Shown: positions 33,161 to 44,396, counted from the first letter of the stretch. The stretch is 45,067 bases of DNA from Ectocarpus siliculosus (GCA_000310025.1 FN649729.1:3374438-3419504), one strand, 5' to 3'. The notes: generated from the sequence alone by a model not told the origin. Numbers and translations: made by a program.

Positions 33161-34114
33161 CGATTCAGCGAGGATGATGTTGTTCTGCGGAATCTGGTGT
33201 GCTTGGAGGAGGGGAAGACAGAAGCGGGGGGGGGGGAGGAGACACCCCTTGACCGAGTACGGAGGGCAGTATGGGGGATGCTGTATGCCGATGATGCCGG
33301 CGTCGTATCGAGGTCTGCAGAAGGACTGGCGAGAATGATGACCATCATCGTTGAGGTGTTCGGAGAGTTCGGGCTAACGGTGTCGGAGAAGAAGACGGAG
33401 ACGCTACTGATGCGCGCGAAGGACAAGCCGACTGCAACATCACAGCCCCCCTCGCCTCCTCCACCACTGACTATCGAAGCCGCGGGACAGAAATACGCCC
33501 AGACGACCGAGTTCCGGTACCTCGGTGGCCTCGTCAACGAACATGGCGACCTCACCCGGGAGATCAGCTACAGGAGCAGAGGAGCGTGGGCGTGCCTCAG
33601 GCGATATGGCCAGGAGCTCTTCGACAGACCGAAAGCGCCATTCCGACTCAAGATCCGCCTCCTCCAGGCGGAGGCGATGGAGGCACTGCTGTACGGCTGC
33701 ATGACATGGTCACCACTCAGCGGCCACTATCAGACGCTGCGGTCGACACACCACCGACTGCTCCTTCGAGTTATCGGGTACAAGCGCAAGAAAGACACCT
33801 ACCGGCAGCTCTCGTACGCCCAGACGCTGAAGAGGGTCGAATGCCAGAGCGTTGAAACCACGATCCGACAACGACGCCTACTGTTCGCGGGAGCACTGGC
33901 AAGGCAGCCGGACGGGCGACTCCCGAAACGACTGATGCTCGGCGAGCTGGCGGGGGGGAAGAAGCCACGTAGGGGGGGACAGGAACAGAATAACCCCAAT
34001 CGATGTGGACCACCCGACCTAGAGACAGATAAAGCCGACCGACTGCAACACTTTGTGCCAGCCAAACCATTCCAGGGTCTGCTCTTGTGCACGGTGCTCA
34101 CCTCTGTTAGGTGA
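33161..34114 (+). pseudogene. RTE-like LINE, 3' half (reverse transcriptase C-terminal part)
   Basis: From 33161 an open frame gives RFSEDDVVLRN, then LYADDAGVV, the reverse transcriptase catalytic YADD box (33284-33295). It continues with GLTVSEKKTETLLM, TEFRYLGGLVNEHGDL and LLYGCMTW, and the C-terminal RRLLFAGALARQPDGRLPKR region typical of RTE/CFDP2-type elements, before a stop at 34114. The endonuclease and the first two thirds of the RT are absent here; they lie in opposite orientation at 35848-38343. The tail (from about 34015) is the sequence shared with the 870-bp unit. It cannot be functional alone because it lacks the first RT motifs and the endonuclease. Confidence 0.88.
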
Positions 34115-34870
34115 AACCTAGCCGCTCAGGTGGAGGGAATTTTACCTGCGCCAGCGGCGGTGCAGCAGGGAGCTGAGAGGTTCGTGACCTCCTGACACGA
34201 GAAGGAAGAAGAGGCCAGCCGACAACGAGCCAGCGCTCAAACGAAACCACAAGCCAACAACCAATGGGGCAGGAGGGGGGCAGGAGACGGACGAGACGGC
34301 GAGGGAAGAAAACAAACAAAAAAGAGACGGACCGAGTGGCACGACACGTGCCGGATTGAATTTCTTTTAGCCAATTCCCCCCCCCAACGCTGCACCATTG
34401 CACCAACCCCCCAGTAGTAGTGATTTCGTACCATTACAATGTATCGCTGGTTGGTGGCCATGTTGCGTGTTTGCTTGTTCGTTAGTGGTCTCTCCACCGT
34501 GTGCCTTGTTCTGCCTCATACTTCTTGTTATTTTCGGCCTGGTCCCTCTTTGTCCTCGCCCTTTTTCATTTATTTTCTCTTCTCCTTACGGTTTCCATTT
34601 ATATTTTTTCTCTTTTTTTTTTTCTCTTTCTTTTCTTTTTTTCTCTCATTTTTTCTCTCTTTTTCTGTGCCAGATGGCCTTGTCTCTGCTTACGTTGTGA
34701 AGCACCAAGATTGACCCAAGGGGGTGCACCTCTTTCTCTCCGGCCCATGATAGATAGTGACTGCTAGTCTCAGTTGATACCTCGCATAGCGCGAAGAGGG
34801 AGTGGAGGATTCCAGAATATCTGTCGTTGAAATCTATTGACTTGCGGACCCCTCGGGGCCAGTATATTTG
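34115..34870. other. Non-coding spacer with T-rich tract
   Basis: No gene is recognised. It contains a C run at 34377-34386 and a pyrimidine-rich tract (34540-34675, mostly T with C). The reading frames across the tract (Phe/Leu/Ser-rich) are compositional artefacts. Confidence 0.5.
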
Positions 34871-34892
34871 AGTGTACCTTTTTAGGGAAAGT

Positions 34893-34992
34893 TAACCTGT
34901 GACCACGGGAATCGACCGCGTCGAGTGTTGGATCAGTGCGGACATACGAAGGTACTGGGTAGAGAGAGATCGCAACGGTTTTTAATGTGAAG

Positions 34993-35026
<34 letters not shown>

Positions 35027-35027
35027 A
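34893..35027 (+). repeat. Dispersed repeat with (CAA)n tail, copy 2
   Basis: It runs CCTGTGACCACGGGAATC ... TGGGTAGAGAGAGATCGC ... GGTTTTTAATGTGAAGAC and then about ten CAA units. The tail directly abuts the inverted 870-bp unit at about 35028 (AACGATTCATTCTGCAGCC), so one of the two elements inserted at the edge of the other. Confidence 0.8.
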
Positions 35028-35847
35028 CGATTCATTCTGCAGCCGACCAGCGTAGTCGCCGTTCAGCGACCAGCGGACCATGGCGCAAGCGGATACAGGA
35101 TACCAATGCATTGTTTCGCACAACAGGACCGTTTGGGCATGCTCATGCTCGGGCGCACCACAGTCTGGGTGATTGCTGCACGCCATGGTACAAGTGTATT
35201 GTAAGGTCGAACACCGGTGGCACGACCGTTGGCACGGCAGTCGACCGCCATCGGTGGTCCCGCAGAGCACGCTGGCCAGTTTCATCCTGTTGGCGCAGAC
35301 CAAATTGGTGAGTTTTGAGCGATGAGGTATATAGAAACAGAGGTGAGCACCGTGCACAAGAGCAGACCCTGGAATGGTTTGGCTGGCACAAAGTGTTGCA
35401 GTCTTACAGATTTATCTGTCTGTTCCAGCGGTGGTCTTGATCGATTGGGAGTTTGGCTGGCACAAAGTGTTGCAGTCTTACAGCATGTCTGTCTCTCATT
35501 CTTTCCCCAAACTCAAACCAACAACACCCGGGGGGGTATCCAAACAACCCCCCCACCCCCCAACACACCACCACACACCACCACACCATACCACACCACC
35601 AAAACCGGAAAACCGGAACCGAAACATTGCCATATCCTACAGACTATCCACGCCGCACGACACGTACGTGTCCATGCGCTGCATACATACATACGTCGTT
35701 GGCCAATTTTGGCCAGCGAGTGTGTGTGCGTTGAAGACACGGCCGTGCGGTAACGGTCCCAAGCAGTAGTATGAAAGAAGTTCGGCACGATCCACGATCC
35801 ATGATCCGACGACGGGTAGATGTTCCTCCGCGTTCGCGTTCATCCTC
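35028..35847 (-). mobile_element. 870-bp repeat unit, inverted copy C
   Basis: Read on the minus strand it starts at GGATGAACGCGAACGCGGAG and follows the unit to GGCTGCAGAATGAATCGTTT. It lacks the unit's first ~160 bases, which are replaced by LINE sequence. Between GGGACCACCGAT and GGTCGCTGAACGG it carries about 190 extra bases (35070-35255) absent from copies A and D; a part of these extra bases (TGCCAACGGTCGTGCCA and GTGTTCGACCTTACAATAC) also appears at the end of copy E. Confidence 0.82.
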
Positions 35848-38343
35848 GGCGAAGAAGATGTTGAACAGCAGTGGGGATCGCACGCACCCTTGTCGCACGC
35901 CCTGTGTGACGAACAACCAGTCCGATAGTTCTCCGTCGTCCATGCGCACCCGGGCCCGCATTCCATCGTGGAATTGGCGGATGACTTTGATTAGCTTCGC
36001 GGGAATCCCGGCCCTGGCCAGCACCTTCCATAGCATCTCTCGGTGCACCGAATCATACGCCTTCTTCAAGTCGACGAAGCACATGTAGAGCGGTATTTTC
36101 TTTCTCCGCCCCAGCTCCTGGAGGCGGCGCACGACAAACAGCATGTCGACGGTGGATCGCCCGGGTCGAAATCCGCACTGTTCCTCCGGGAGGATGTTGT
36201 TGGCTTCGCAGAAGGCGCTTAGACGGTTGGTGATGATCTTGATGGGGACCTTGCCTACGTGAGATAGTAGCGAAATCCCCCTGTGGTTGTTACAGTTGGA
36301 CCGGTCACCCTTCTTGTACAGCACCTTGATGGTTGCGTCCTTCCACTCTTGGGGGATATCTCCTCCGTTCCACACCTTGACGAGGATGGTATGGAGGTGT
36401 CTCAGGACAACGGGTTCGTCGTCATCGATCTTGAGCAACTCGGCAGGGAGGGAGTCATGGCCGGGTGCCTTCCAGTTCTTGAGGCCTTTCGCTGCCCGTG
36501 CCACCTCCTCGAGGTCTGGCACCTCTCCCAACCGTTGAGTGTCACGTGTCGCTGGCCGCTGCATCACTCGTTCGATGATGTCTGGGTTCAGGGTGGGGGA
36601 TTTGGTGTTGAGTAGGGTGCTGAAGAATCTCGCCCACCGTTGGAGGATGTCGTCCCTGTTCCGGAGCACCACGCCGTTCTCATCCGCGACGAACTGCTGT
36701 CCCCCCGCTTGTCTCCCGCTGAGGCCCACTGATCTCTTGAGGTGTTGGTACAGTCCTCTCATGTCGCGATCTTTGTAGATTGCTTCGAGTTCAGTCACAT
36801 ATCCGTCCAGGTGGGCATAAATGCCCGTTTCGACTGCTGTAGCCACTCCCTTACACGCTGCTTTGAGAGTTCCCCACGTTGCTGAGTTCCAGTTGCCCCT
36901 CATCGCCCGGCGCGCTTCCCGCCGTTTGGTAAGGGCCTCCTCCAGCACTGCTCTCGTCTCTGGGGTCTCACACCACTCCTGCGTGCGGCGTCTCCGCGGT
37001 TCCTCCCCTAGGGTCGTCTGCGCTGCTTCGAGGAGAGCATTGGTAAAGTCGGTCGCCAATTCCGCGGCGGTGGTTGTTCGCTCGTCCAGTCGTGTGTCGA
37101 GGTTGAGGAGGAACCGATTAGTCACCGCACCTCGTGCTGCTTCGAACTGCAATTCCCGTCGGTTGAATTGCTGCTGTTTCGGTTTAGTCCGGACTGCACG
37201 GTTGTGGGCAAGCCTGCCACCGAGGTTGACGGTGGCTACTACCATGTTGTGGTCTGAGTCTTCTTTGACTGGGCGAACCGGCTGGGGGATGACAACCACG
37301 TTAGATAGTCGGCCGTGATGTGCCTGCCTTGTCAGGATGTAGTCAAGGCGCTTGCAATCGTTTCCCGACACACCGTTGTATGTGTGCCATATTCCGCCCT
37401 TGCGTGTCTCGAAGAACGTGTTCGTGAGAGCTAGCCTGTTTTCCGTTGCGAAATTCAACAGTAGCATGCCATTGTCGTTGAGCTCATCACGCCCGTACAT
37501 TCCAATTACCCTTCCGTCCCCTCCGTCCAACCTATCTCCCGTCCGCGCGTTGGCGTCCAATAGGACATACACACATTCTTCGGAAGGGATCCTCCGCACG
37601 AGACTGTCAAGTTTCCCCCAGAACACGCGCTTGCTGTCGGCGGTTGAAGGTTCGGTTGGAGCATACGCGGCTACGAAGTTGACCGCTCCACGGTGGCCTG
37701 CCAACAGAGACCTCATGGCCATAAGGCGTTCGTCGATAAACTCCGTAGTGATCGTGGATGTCTTACACAGTGATTCTTTGACGGCTATCCCCACACCATG
37801 GACTCCACCAGTCTCCGTGCCACAGCAGAACACCTGGAAACCCGCTGCTGCAAATTCCGTTCGACCTGCCCTCCGTGTCTCCTGCATTCCTACCACCGAT
37901 ACGTTTTGTCTCGCTGCCTCGTGTAGAGTGCTGTAGGCTCGCCCGTATCCATTGGCCCCGTTTACAGCCAAAGTCCGCACATTCCAGGTTGCTACCCTAA
38001 GAAGTTGAACCTGCTGTCTCTTTCGCGCGGCGCGCGCTGCTCTCTTAGCTAGCCTACGCGCCGCCCGACCCCTCCTTTTCCTCCATCTCCCCCTCCATTT
38101 TTCTTTTTTTGCTATTTTATTGCGAACACTCGGGCTAAGGTGATAGTTGTCCCGGTTCTTGCCTTGTTTCCCGTAGAGTTGTCTTTTCGTCCCGGAGCGG
38201 TGTGGCCCTCCATCTCTGGACTCTCTCTTTTGCTCTCTCTGGGGTATACCCCCACGGCGTGCGGTCACTCCGCCACCCTCACCGTGCTCTCTGCTGCTGC
38301 ACAACCCCGGTGTCCAAGCCGGGGCGTTAGGATCCAGTCTCAT
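35848..38343 (-). pseudogene. RTE-like LINE, 5' half (AP endonuclease plus RT N-terminal part)
   Basis: An ATG-initiated frame starts at 38343 and stays open to 35644; 832 residues are LINE and the last ~67 come from the inverted repeat unit. Residues 1-112 are basic. Residues 113-372 form an apurinic-like endonuclease (TWNVRTL at 119, QETRR at 154, DANARTG at 263, RLDYIL at 332, SDHNMV at 363). The RT domain shows GLKNWKAPGHDSLPAELL, NCNNHRGISLLS, QCGFRPGRSTVDML, FVDLKKAYDSV (756) and VTQGVRQGC (812) and then stops at LLFNIFFA, before the YADD box. Domain order and motifs fit the RTE/Bov-B-like (CFDP2-like) clade. The missing C-terminus is on the plus strand at 33161-34114. The remaining bases up to about 38540 look like its 5' UTR. 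Confidence 0.9.
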
Positions 38344-38544
38344 TTTGCAGCTACCAAAGCTGGCGGTTCACGAGCTACCCCGATCTCACGACAGCAGTAT
38401 CTCCCAACCGCCAAACTCAGGATCCCCCTCTCAACAGTGCTAGGGACGGTATATCCGTCTTCACTGGATGGTCTTTCGAGGCCTTGATCCACTTGCGGAA
38501 CCTCGGCCTACCCCAGGGACGGGGGGGGCAGGCCGGGGAGGATC

Positions 38545-39416
38545 GTTTACTACCCGTCGGATCCATCCCATCCGTGGTTCCGTCCACCCCTCTACTTGGG
38601 CTGTTGCTGAGGGCATGTTGTTTGAGACAGCCACCACACTGGCATGTCGTCAGTGCACACTTGCTGGCCAAGTGACCACACACCAGACACGTAGGCTTGG
38701 CTTGCGGTGAGATGGATGCCATGTGGCTGCACGGTGGAATGAAAGATCGCCCCGGATCAAGGATGAACGCGAACGCGGAGGAACATCTACCCTACGTCGG
38801 ATCATGGATCGTGGATCGTGCCGAACTTCTTTCATACTACTGCTTGGGACCGTTACCGCACGGCCATGTCTTCAACACACACACACTCGCTGGCCAAAAT
38901 TGGCCAACGACGTATGTATGTATGTATGTATGTAGCGCATGGACACGTACTACGTGTCGTGCGGCGTGGATAGTCTGTATGTAGGATATGGCAATGTTTC
39001 GGTTCCGGTTTTCCGGTTTTGGTGGTGTGGTATGGTGTGGTGGTGTGTGGTGGTGTGTTGGGGGGTGGGGGGGTTGTTTGGATACCCCCCCGGGTGTTGT
39101 TGGTTTGAGTTTGGGGAAAGAATGAGAGACAGACATGCTGTAAGACTGCAACACTTTGTGCCAGCCAAACTCCCAATCGATCAAGACCACCGCTGGAACA
39201 GACAGATAAATCTGTAAGACTGCAACACTTTGTGCCAGCCAAACCATTCCAGGGTCTGCTCTTGTGCACGGTGCTCACCTCTGTTTCTATATACCTCATC
39301 GCTCAAAACTCACCAATTTGGTCTGCGCCAACAGGATGAAACTGGCCAGCTTGCTCTGCGGGACCATCGATTTGGTCGTTGAACGGCTACTACGCTGGTC
39401 GGCTGCAGAATGAGTC
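38545..39416 (+). mobile_element. 870-bp repeat unit, copy D (complete, 872 bp)
   Basis: Most complete copy: GTTTACTACCCGTCGGATCC at the start to GCTGCAGAATGAGTC at the end, immediately followed by copy E. It is nearly identical to copies A and E apart from short indels, including added TAC/CTA triplets, and a longer GTAT run (38915-38935). It abuts the 5' UTR of the LINE 5' half in opposite orientation. Confidence 0.88.
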
Positions 39417-40250
39417 GTATACTACCCGTCAGATCCATCCCATCCGTGGTTCCGTCCACCCCTCTACTTGGGCTGTTGCTGAGGGCATGTTGTTTGAGAC
39501 AGCCACCACACTGGCATGTCGTCAGTGCACACTTGCTGGCCAAGTGACCACACACCAGACACGTAGGCTTGGCTTGCGGTGAGATGGATGCCATGTGGCT
39601 GCACGGTGGAATGAAAGATCGCCCCGGATCAAGGATGAACGCGAACGCGGAGGAACATCTACCCGTCGTCGGATCATGGATCGTGGATCGTGCCGAACTT
39701 CTTTCATACTACTGCTTGGGACCGTTACCGTACGGCCATGTCTTCAACGCACACACACTCGCTGGCCAAAATTGGCCAACGACGTATGTATGTATGTAGC
39801 GCATGGACACGTACTACGTGTCGTGCGGCGTGGATAGTCTATAGGATATGGCAATGTTTCGGTTCCGGTTTTCCGGTTTTGGTGGTGTGGTATGGTGTGG
39901 TGGTGTGTGGTGGTGTGTTGGGGGGTGGGGGGGTTGTTTGGATACCCCCCCGGGTGTTGTTGGTTTGACTTTGGGGAAAGAATGAGAGACAGACATGCTG
40001 TAAGACTGCAACACTTTGTGCCAGCCAAACTACTCCCAATCGATCAAGACCACCGCTGGAAGAGACAGATAAATCTATAAGACTGCAACACTTTGTGCCA
40101 GCCAAACCATTCCAGGGTCTGCTCTTGTGCACGGTGCTCACCTCTGTTTCTATATACCTCATCGCTCAAAACTCACCAATTTGGTCTGCGCCAACAGGAT
40201 GAAACTGGCCAGCGTGCTCTGCGGGACCACCGATTTGGTCGCTGAACGGT
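39417..40250 (+). mobile_element. 870-bp repeat unit, copy E
   Basis: Head-to-tail with copy D and over 95% alike by eye up to about 40250. There it leaves the unit after GGTCGCTGAACGG and enters TGCCAACGGTCGTGCCATC, a sequence related to the extra segment in inverted copy C. Confidence 0.85.
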
Positions 40251-41598
40251 GCCAACGGTCGTGCCATCGTGCTAGCGGTGTTCGACCTTACAATACACTT
40301 GTTTGCAAAACCGACGGGTGTGATACAAACGACCTGTTCGTTGAAACTTGCCGGGTTGTGAGCGATGGGCCGCGAAATGGCCGTAGCTTGTTGAACGAGA
40401 ATAACCGATGGACAGTGCATGGGCAGCCCAACATTTTTTCATTTTTCACGTTCCTACACCTGATTCGGCGCGTTAGATCCGGGGTCGCGACATAAACCAA
40501 ACGCTGTCTTCCCCTAAATAGTATACGTATTTGTAACATCGATTTCCTCATGATACCATGCAATTGTTCTGTGCTTCTTGCCCTGCTGCCTGGTTTCTCG
40601 TTGTCGTCGATGGTGTTTGCCTTCCAACTACGGCGAAGCCCAGCCATCCACTCGGACCCCATAGTTGCCCTTGGTCCTAATCATCTCCTGCTTCCCTCAA
40701 TTTTTTGTTCGCTTTTCTAGGTAGTGACTCCATGTCGGCCTGACGGGTGCCAGCAGTATACGCACGCAGAGGAACACTTGACCAACGAATATCATGAGGG
40801 ACCCTGCTGCAGCAGAAGCGCTCATATTTTACTAGTGGAATCGGAGAGGCATACACGCAATCACACTATCAATCAATGTCATTGCTCCTGATCAGACACG
40901 CAGCGGGGACAGTAGCAACGCAATGTTGTTGGGCAAGTGTAGCGCAGCTTACTGGCATCCACTAGAGACTAGGCCGACAAGTGTTGTTCTGTCTACCGCA
41001 CTGGCAGCAGCTCATGGATAGGCTCTTGGTGCATACTTGGAGTATTGTGCAAAATTGACGGTGTGGGTCCGAGTGGGCGATGGAGGACTGTATTTAGCAA
41101 CAATGCGTCTCTCGTTGACGGGAGGAACTACATGCGTGATCATGTCATACATATACTCACAGGATGGTCGTCGTGAGGTGATACATTTCTTGTTATTAGT
41201 ATGGGAAAAAATAAAAAAAGATGGCTCGATTTTTGGCCTTTCTACAGCAGTATGGACCAGAGACGCCGACTGTACATGGGAGTCGTACGAGTGTCGACTC
41301 AGTGGTGCTGTCAGAGCATCTTCCACGCACTTTCTGCCAGTGCTGGTTTGTTTATTGGAGTCTTGTAGGTCGAGATACAGCAGTGGGATTCTCGGGTTGT
41401 GGAGGCAAAAGTGAACCAGAGCAAAAAATTTCATGCATAGCTCGAATACTAGAGTATCCCACTCGACTTTTTTTTTTTTGGCGACATGTGGTTGCATATT
41501 TTGCCACTGCCGAAAAAGGCCGCTGGATCTTTACGCAGTCCGCCTGCCTTCGCATTTTTCATTTTACACCGAACGACGCAGGACGGGTCGACCTTCAT

Positions 41599-41631
<33 letters not shown>

Positions 41632-41710
41632 CTTCCCATTAAAAACCGTTCCGATCTCTCTCTACCCAGTAACTTCATATGTCCGTACTTGTGGATTACC
41701 TGTTGGAAAT
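41599..41710 (-). repeat. Dispersed repeat with (CAA)n tail, copy 3 (reverse orientation)
   Basis: The reverse complement runs ACGGACATATGAAGTTACTGG, then GTAGAGAGAGATCGGAAC, GGTTTTTAATGGGAAGAC and about ten CAA units, matching copy 2 at 34950-35027 closely and copy 1 more distantly. Confidence 0.8.
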
Positions 41711-42426
41711 TGTGGGAATCCCTTCATTCCGAGAGAGCCACAGGTCGGCATCCGGCCTTTTCTTTTTTTTTTTGCACTTTTCTTATATGCAATTTTCTTC
41801 CTGTGAAGTTTTGACGTTGCGCTTGCCATCGTCGCTGAAGTGTTTGTGGCTTCAAACCTTCTCAGCCGGCCTTCAAACTTCTTGTTGATAAGTCTCCGTG
41901 GTAACTTCTTCGCGCATGAGTCATATGCAGGTATGACCTGCGCTTTTTCTTTCACGATGGGTATTTTTCCTCCTTGTCTTGCATTGGTGAGTACCTGCGT
42001 TATACGGAAGGATCGTTCCACGACGCAAACGTCGACATCTCCGCTTTTTTTTGTTGTCCCCTCCGCACTCCTTCCTTGCCGCGGTTTTCACACCGACTTC
42101 GAACGTGGGGTGCAATTTCCTCTCTTCGTACCTTCCTCGTCCGCCTTCTCCATCGTTATGTACATAATGTATACCTCGATTTTTCGGCTTTTCGATTCCG
42201 ATAGAGACAAGACTACGGACTGACATTTCCCTTTCACCCCCGACGGGACCGCGCGCTCGTCGAGTACCGAAATTCTTCACCACTTCCTTGCCTCTCCCAA
42301 CACCGTCCCTTCTTCCCGCCCCAACAAATCTTCTCCCCTTCTTCTTCTTTCCTTCCTCCCGGACACTCACCACCATTCGTCCTGGATGTTGGCCCCCAGC
42401 CCCATTGGGGGGCGGGGGGCCAATCC

Positions 42427-42458
42427 TTAACCCTAGTATGTCTTAACCCTAGTATGTC
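42427..42458 (+). repeat. 16-bp direct tandem repeat
   Basis: TTAACCCTAGTATGTC occurs twice in immediate succession. Just upstream, GGCCCCCAGCCCCATTGG followed by GGGGGCGGGGGGCC forms an imperfect GC-rich inverted repeat. Confidence 0.85.
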
Positions 42459-42602
42459 TTATGTTCAAGGTCGATACAGCTATTCGCTCGACGCTACGAA
42501 CAATCTTCTGTTGTCCCGAGAGTATCATGTGTCTGGTAGTCGGCCTCGTTGAGCAGGATTTCCAACAAACGGTACACAATAGCCGACAATGAAGCACCGT
42601 GG

Positions 42603-43130
42603 ATGTTTAGGTACGGTGTTCTCTGTGCGTTGGTGCAGGGATTTGTGAAAAGAAGTGTAGGGACAAGTGTAGGGTATCACAGCGAGCATCCGTTCCATCC
42701 ACTAGACGACCCACCGACCCCATTTACCTGGCTGCTTCCCGATACAAAAGTACCAAGAAGTCTAACTCTCAACGGAATGATGAAAACGGGCGTATGTAGC
42801 GCACTCTTTCGACGAACAACGTTGCAAACAGGTCGATTTCGAGTTTGCAATGGTCGATACCGTGCTAAGGCTGTTCTGGGCGACACAGGTTTAGCACATC
42901 TTGCCGCAAAACATTACACAACAGCCCGAACGTTCTTTGAGAACGCCCCGGGGAGCGTTAAAACCTGTACGACAACATCGGCGCTCACAATGGTAGCGGG
43001 CTGGACCAAAACATCGAAGGCCACTCCTGGCCAACATGGCCCCGGGGGGGTTTGGTCTCTAATCCTTCAGATTGGGCCTCCCCCGGACACACGCACTAAC
43101 ACATGTTTGTTTGCTGTGGGCCTCCTTTAG
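42603..43130 (+). CDS. Hypothetical 175-residue open reading frame
   Basis: The frame is open from at least 42549; the first ATG is 42603 and it ends at 43130. Composition is balanced rather than repeat-like, and segments such as LTLNGMMKTGVCSALFRRTT, VCNGRYRAKAVLGDTGLAHL and AAKHYTTARTFFE look like real protein. It has no signal peptide or transmembrane span, and I do not recognise a family. It could be an exon of a longer gene, a remnant of a mobile-element gene, or a chance opening. Confidence 0.4.
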   Translation: MFRYGVLCALVQGFVKRSVGTSVGYHSEHPFHPLDDPPTPFTWLLPDTKVPRSLTLNGMMKTGVCSALFRRTTLQTGRFRVCNGRYRAKAVLGDTGLAHLAAKHYTTARTFFENAPGSVKTCTTTSALTMVAGWTKTSKATPGQHGPGGVWSLILQIGPPPDTRTNTCLFAVGLL

Positions 43131-43603
43131 ACGAAAAAAATGTGATAGTATTAGTGGTCAAGACGATTTGAATTCGATCTATTCAGCATGTCGACGGAAG
43201 ATCTAGCAAAGGCCACCGCCACTTCTTGTTGTGCTATGACTCCATGACGACCGGGTGGGCCCGCTTGCGCTCTAATGCTCTTGGGCGAAGCCTCAGTAGA
43301 GAGAGACACGGTACGTGTTGCTGGCTAGGCTACACTCGATGCCCCGACCGCGAAATGACGAGGCGTCCCACGATTGCGACACGCTTGTGTCGGCCGTTCG
43401 ATATCGCGTAAGAAGCACATGCACGCGAAATGGCATCGGCAGAGGTGTAATATATCACGTGTGCCTCGCGTTGTTTTCTTCGTTGCCGGGAAGCGATGCA
43501 GTATTTCTCTGAGTGGCGACAATTGCTGCCGCTAAATAAACTCAAGCGAGTTGGACTGGGCTTCGCTTGCTGCCTGCAGTCGATAGCTTTCCGTTCGTTC
43601 AAA

Positions 43604-43661
43604 ATGGACGCACCAGCCGGGGTCACACACGAGGAACTTCTCGCTCTTTCCTCCTGCCACG
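43604..43661 (+). CDS. Possible first exon of a plus-strand gene
   Basis: An ATG in a favourable context (TTCAAAATGG) starts MDAPAGVTHEELLALSSCHG, and GTGACT after CACG could be a splice donor; without splicing the frame stops at 43672. The composition is coding-like, but no second exon was identified, so this is tentative. Confidence 0.25.
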
Positions 43662-43672
43662 GTGACTGTTAA

Positions 43673-44396
43673 TCGTTAGCGCGATAGGAGTGTAGAGATC
43701 CCTTCCGTCTTCGTTGTGTGTACTCCAAGATATGTCACATAATAATTACGAGATCCGGCGAGAGAGCTACGTGAACACATGCGTAGTAGAAACAAATTAA
43801 AGATAAAAGAAACAGACCCAATAACTATTTAACCTCTCTTGACGCCCCTTCCACAAACGAACAACGCCTAGCATACCAACCCCTTCCACACAACAATAAT
43901 GCCTACCATTCCATAGAAAACACCCGAGATCGACTTCAACGTAAAATCCTTGGTGCGCAAGGACTATAACAGGATTTCGAAATCCTCCAAATGCTTCCTT
44001 TGTACGCGGTCAACCAGAGCTGCGTACCTCGATTCGACGGCCCGAAAAACGTAATTCTCCCCCCCCCCCGCCCCCGGAAAAGCAAACGATCCAAAACAAA
44101 CCAACGGTGGGACCAACGGACCGAGCAAGAACATTATTCGGAGCAACACAGCGCGTAGTCGCACAAGAATTACCTCATCAAATCTTTCATCTCTGGGACA
44201 ACCACCCGCGAGACAACCAAACCAACACACAGGCGTGTACCAAGAGGAGAGTCTCCAAGACGGTCGGTCGGTCTAGCGTGTCACCACCGCTGCTGCCGTT
44301 GCCTTAAAAAAGCGCCGTCTCAGTAGCCAGGACGACGCATACCAACCAGACACTAACTAACGCCAGAGGCACGAACATATATCTGAACGACCGCTA
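43673..44396. other. Spacer without recognised gene
   Basis: Plus strand is A/C-rich, as in the 3' flank of the minus-strand gene solved further left, so the right side is probably the 3' UTR of the minus-strand gene ending at 44397. A minus-strand opening at 43964-44230 has no domain. Confidence 0.4.

Larger units (their letters stand above)
40251..42545. other. Repeat-rich interval without an assignable gene
   Basis: No domain was recognised on either strand. It holds the reverse-oriented CAA-tailed repeat (41599-41710) and T-rich stretches, and at 42427-42458 a 16-bp direct repeat. The longest frames (41037-41414 plus, 41012-41497 minus) overlap each other antisense and look like chance openings. 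Confidence 0.45.

Noticed and set aside
34540-34760. Phe/Leu-rich frames as membrane proteins
   Set aside because: They are caused by a pyrimidine-rich tract that is open in all three plus frames, with no start context or neighbouring exon.
35644-35847. C-terminal 67 residues of the long minus-strand LINE frame as a novel domain
   Set aside because: They are the translation of the inverted repeat unit after the break, identical to frames in other non-coding copies.
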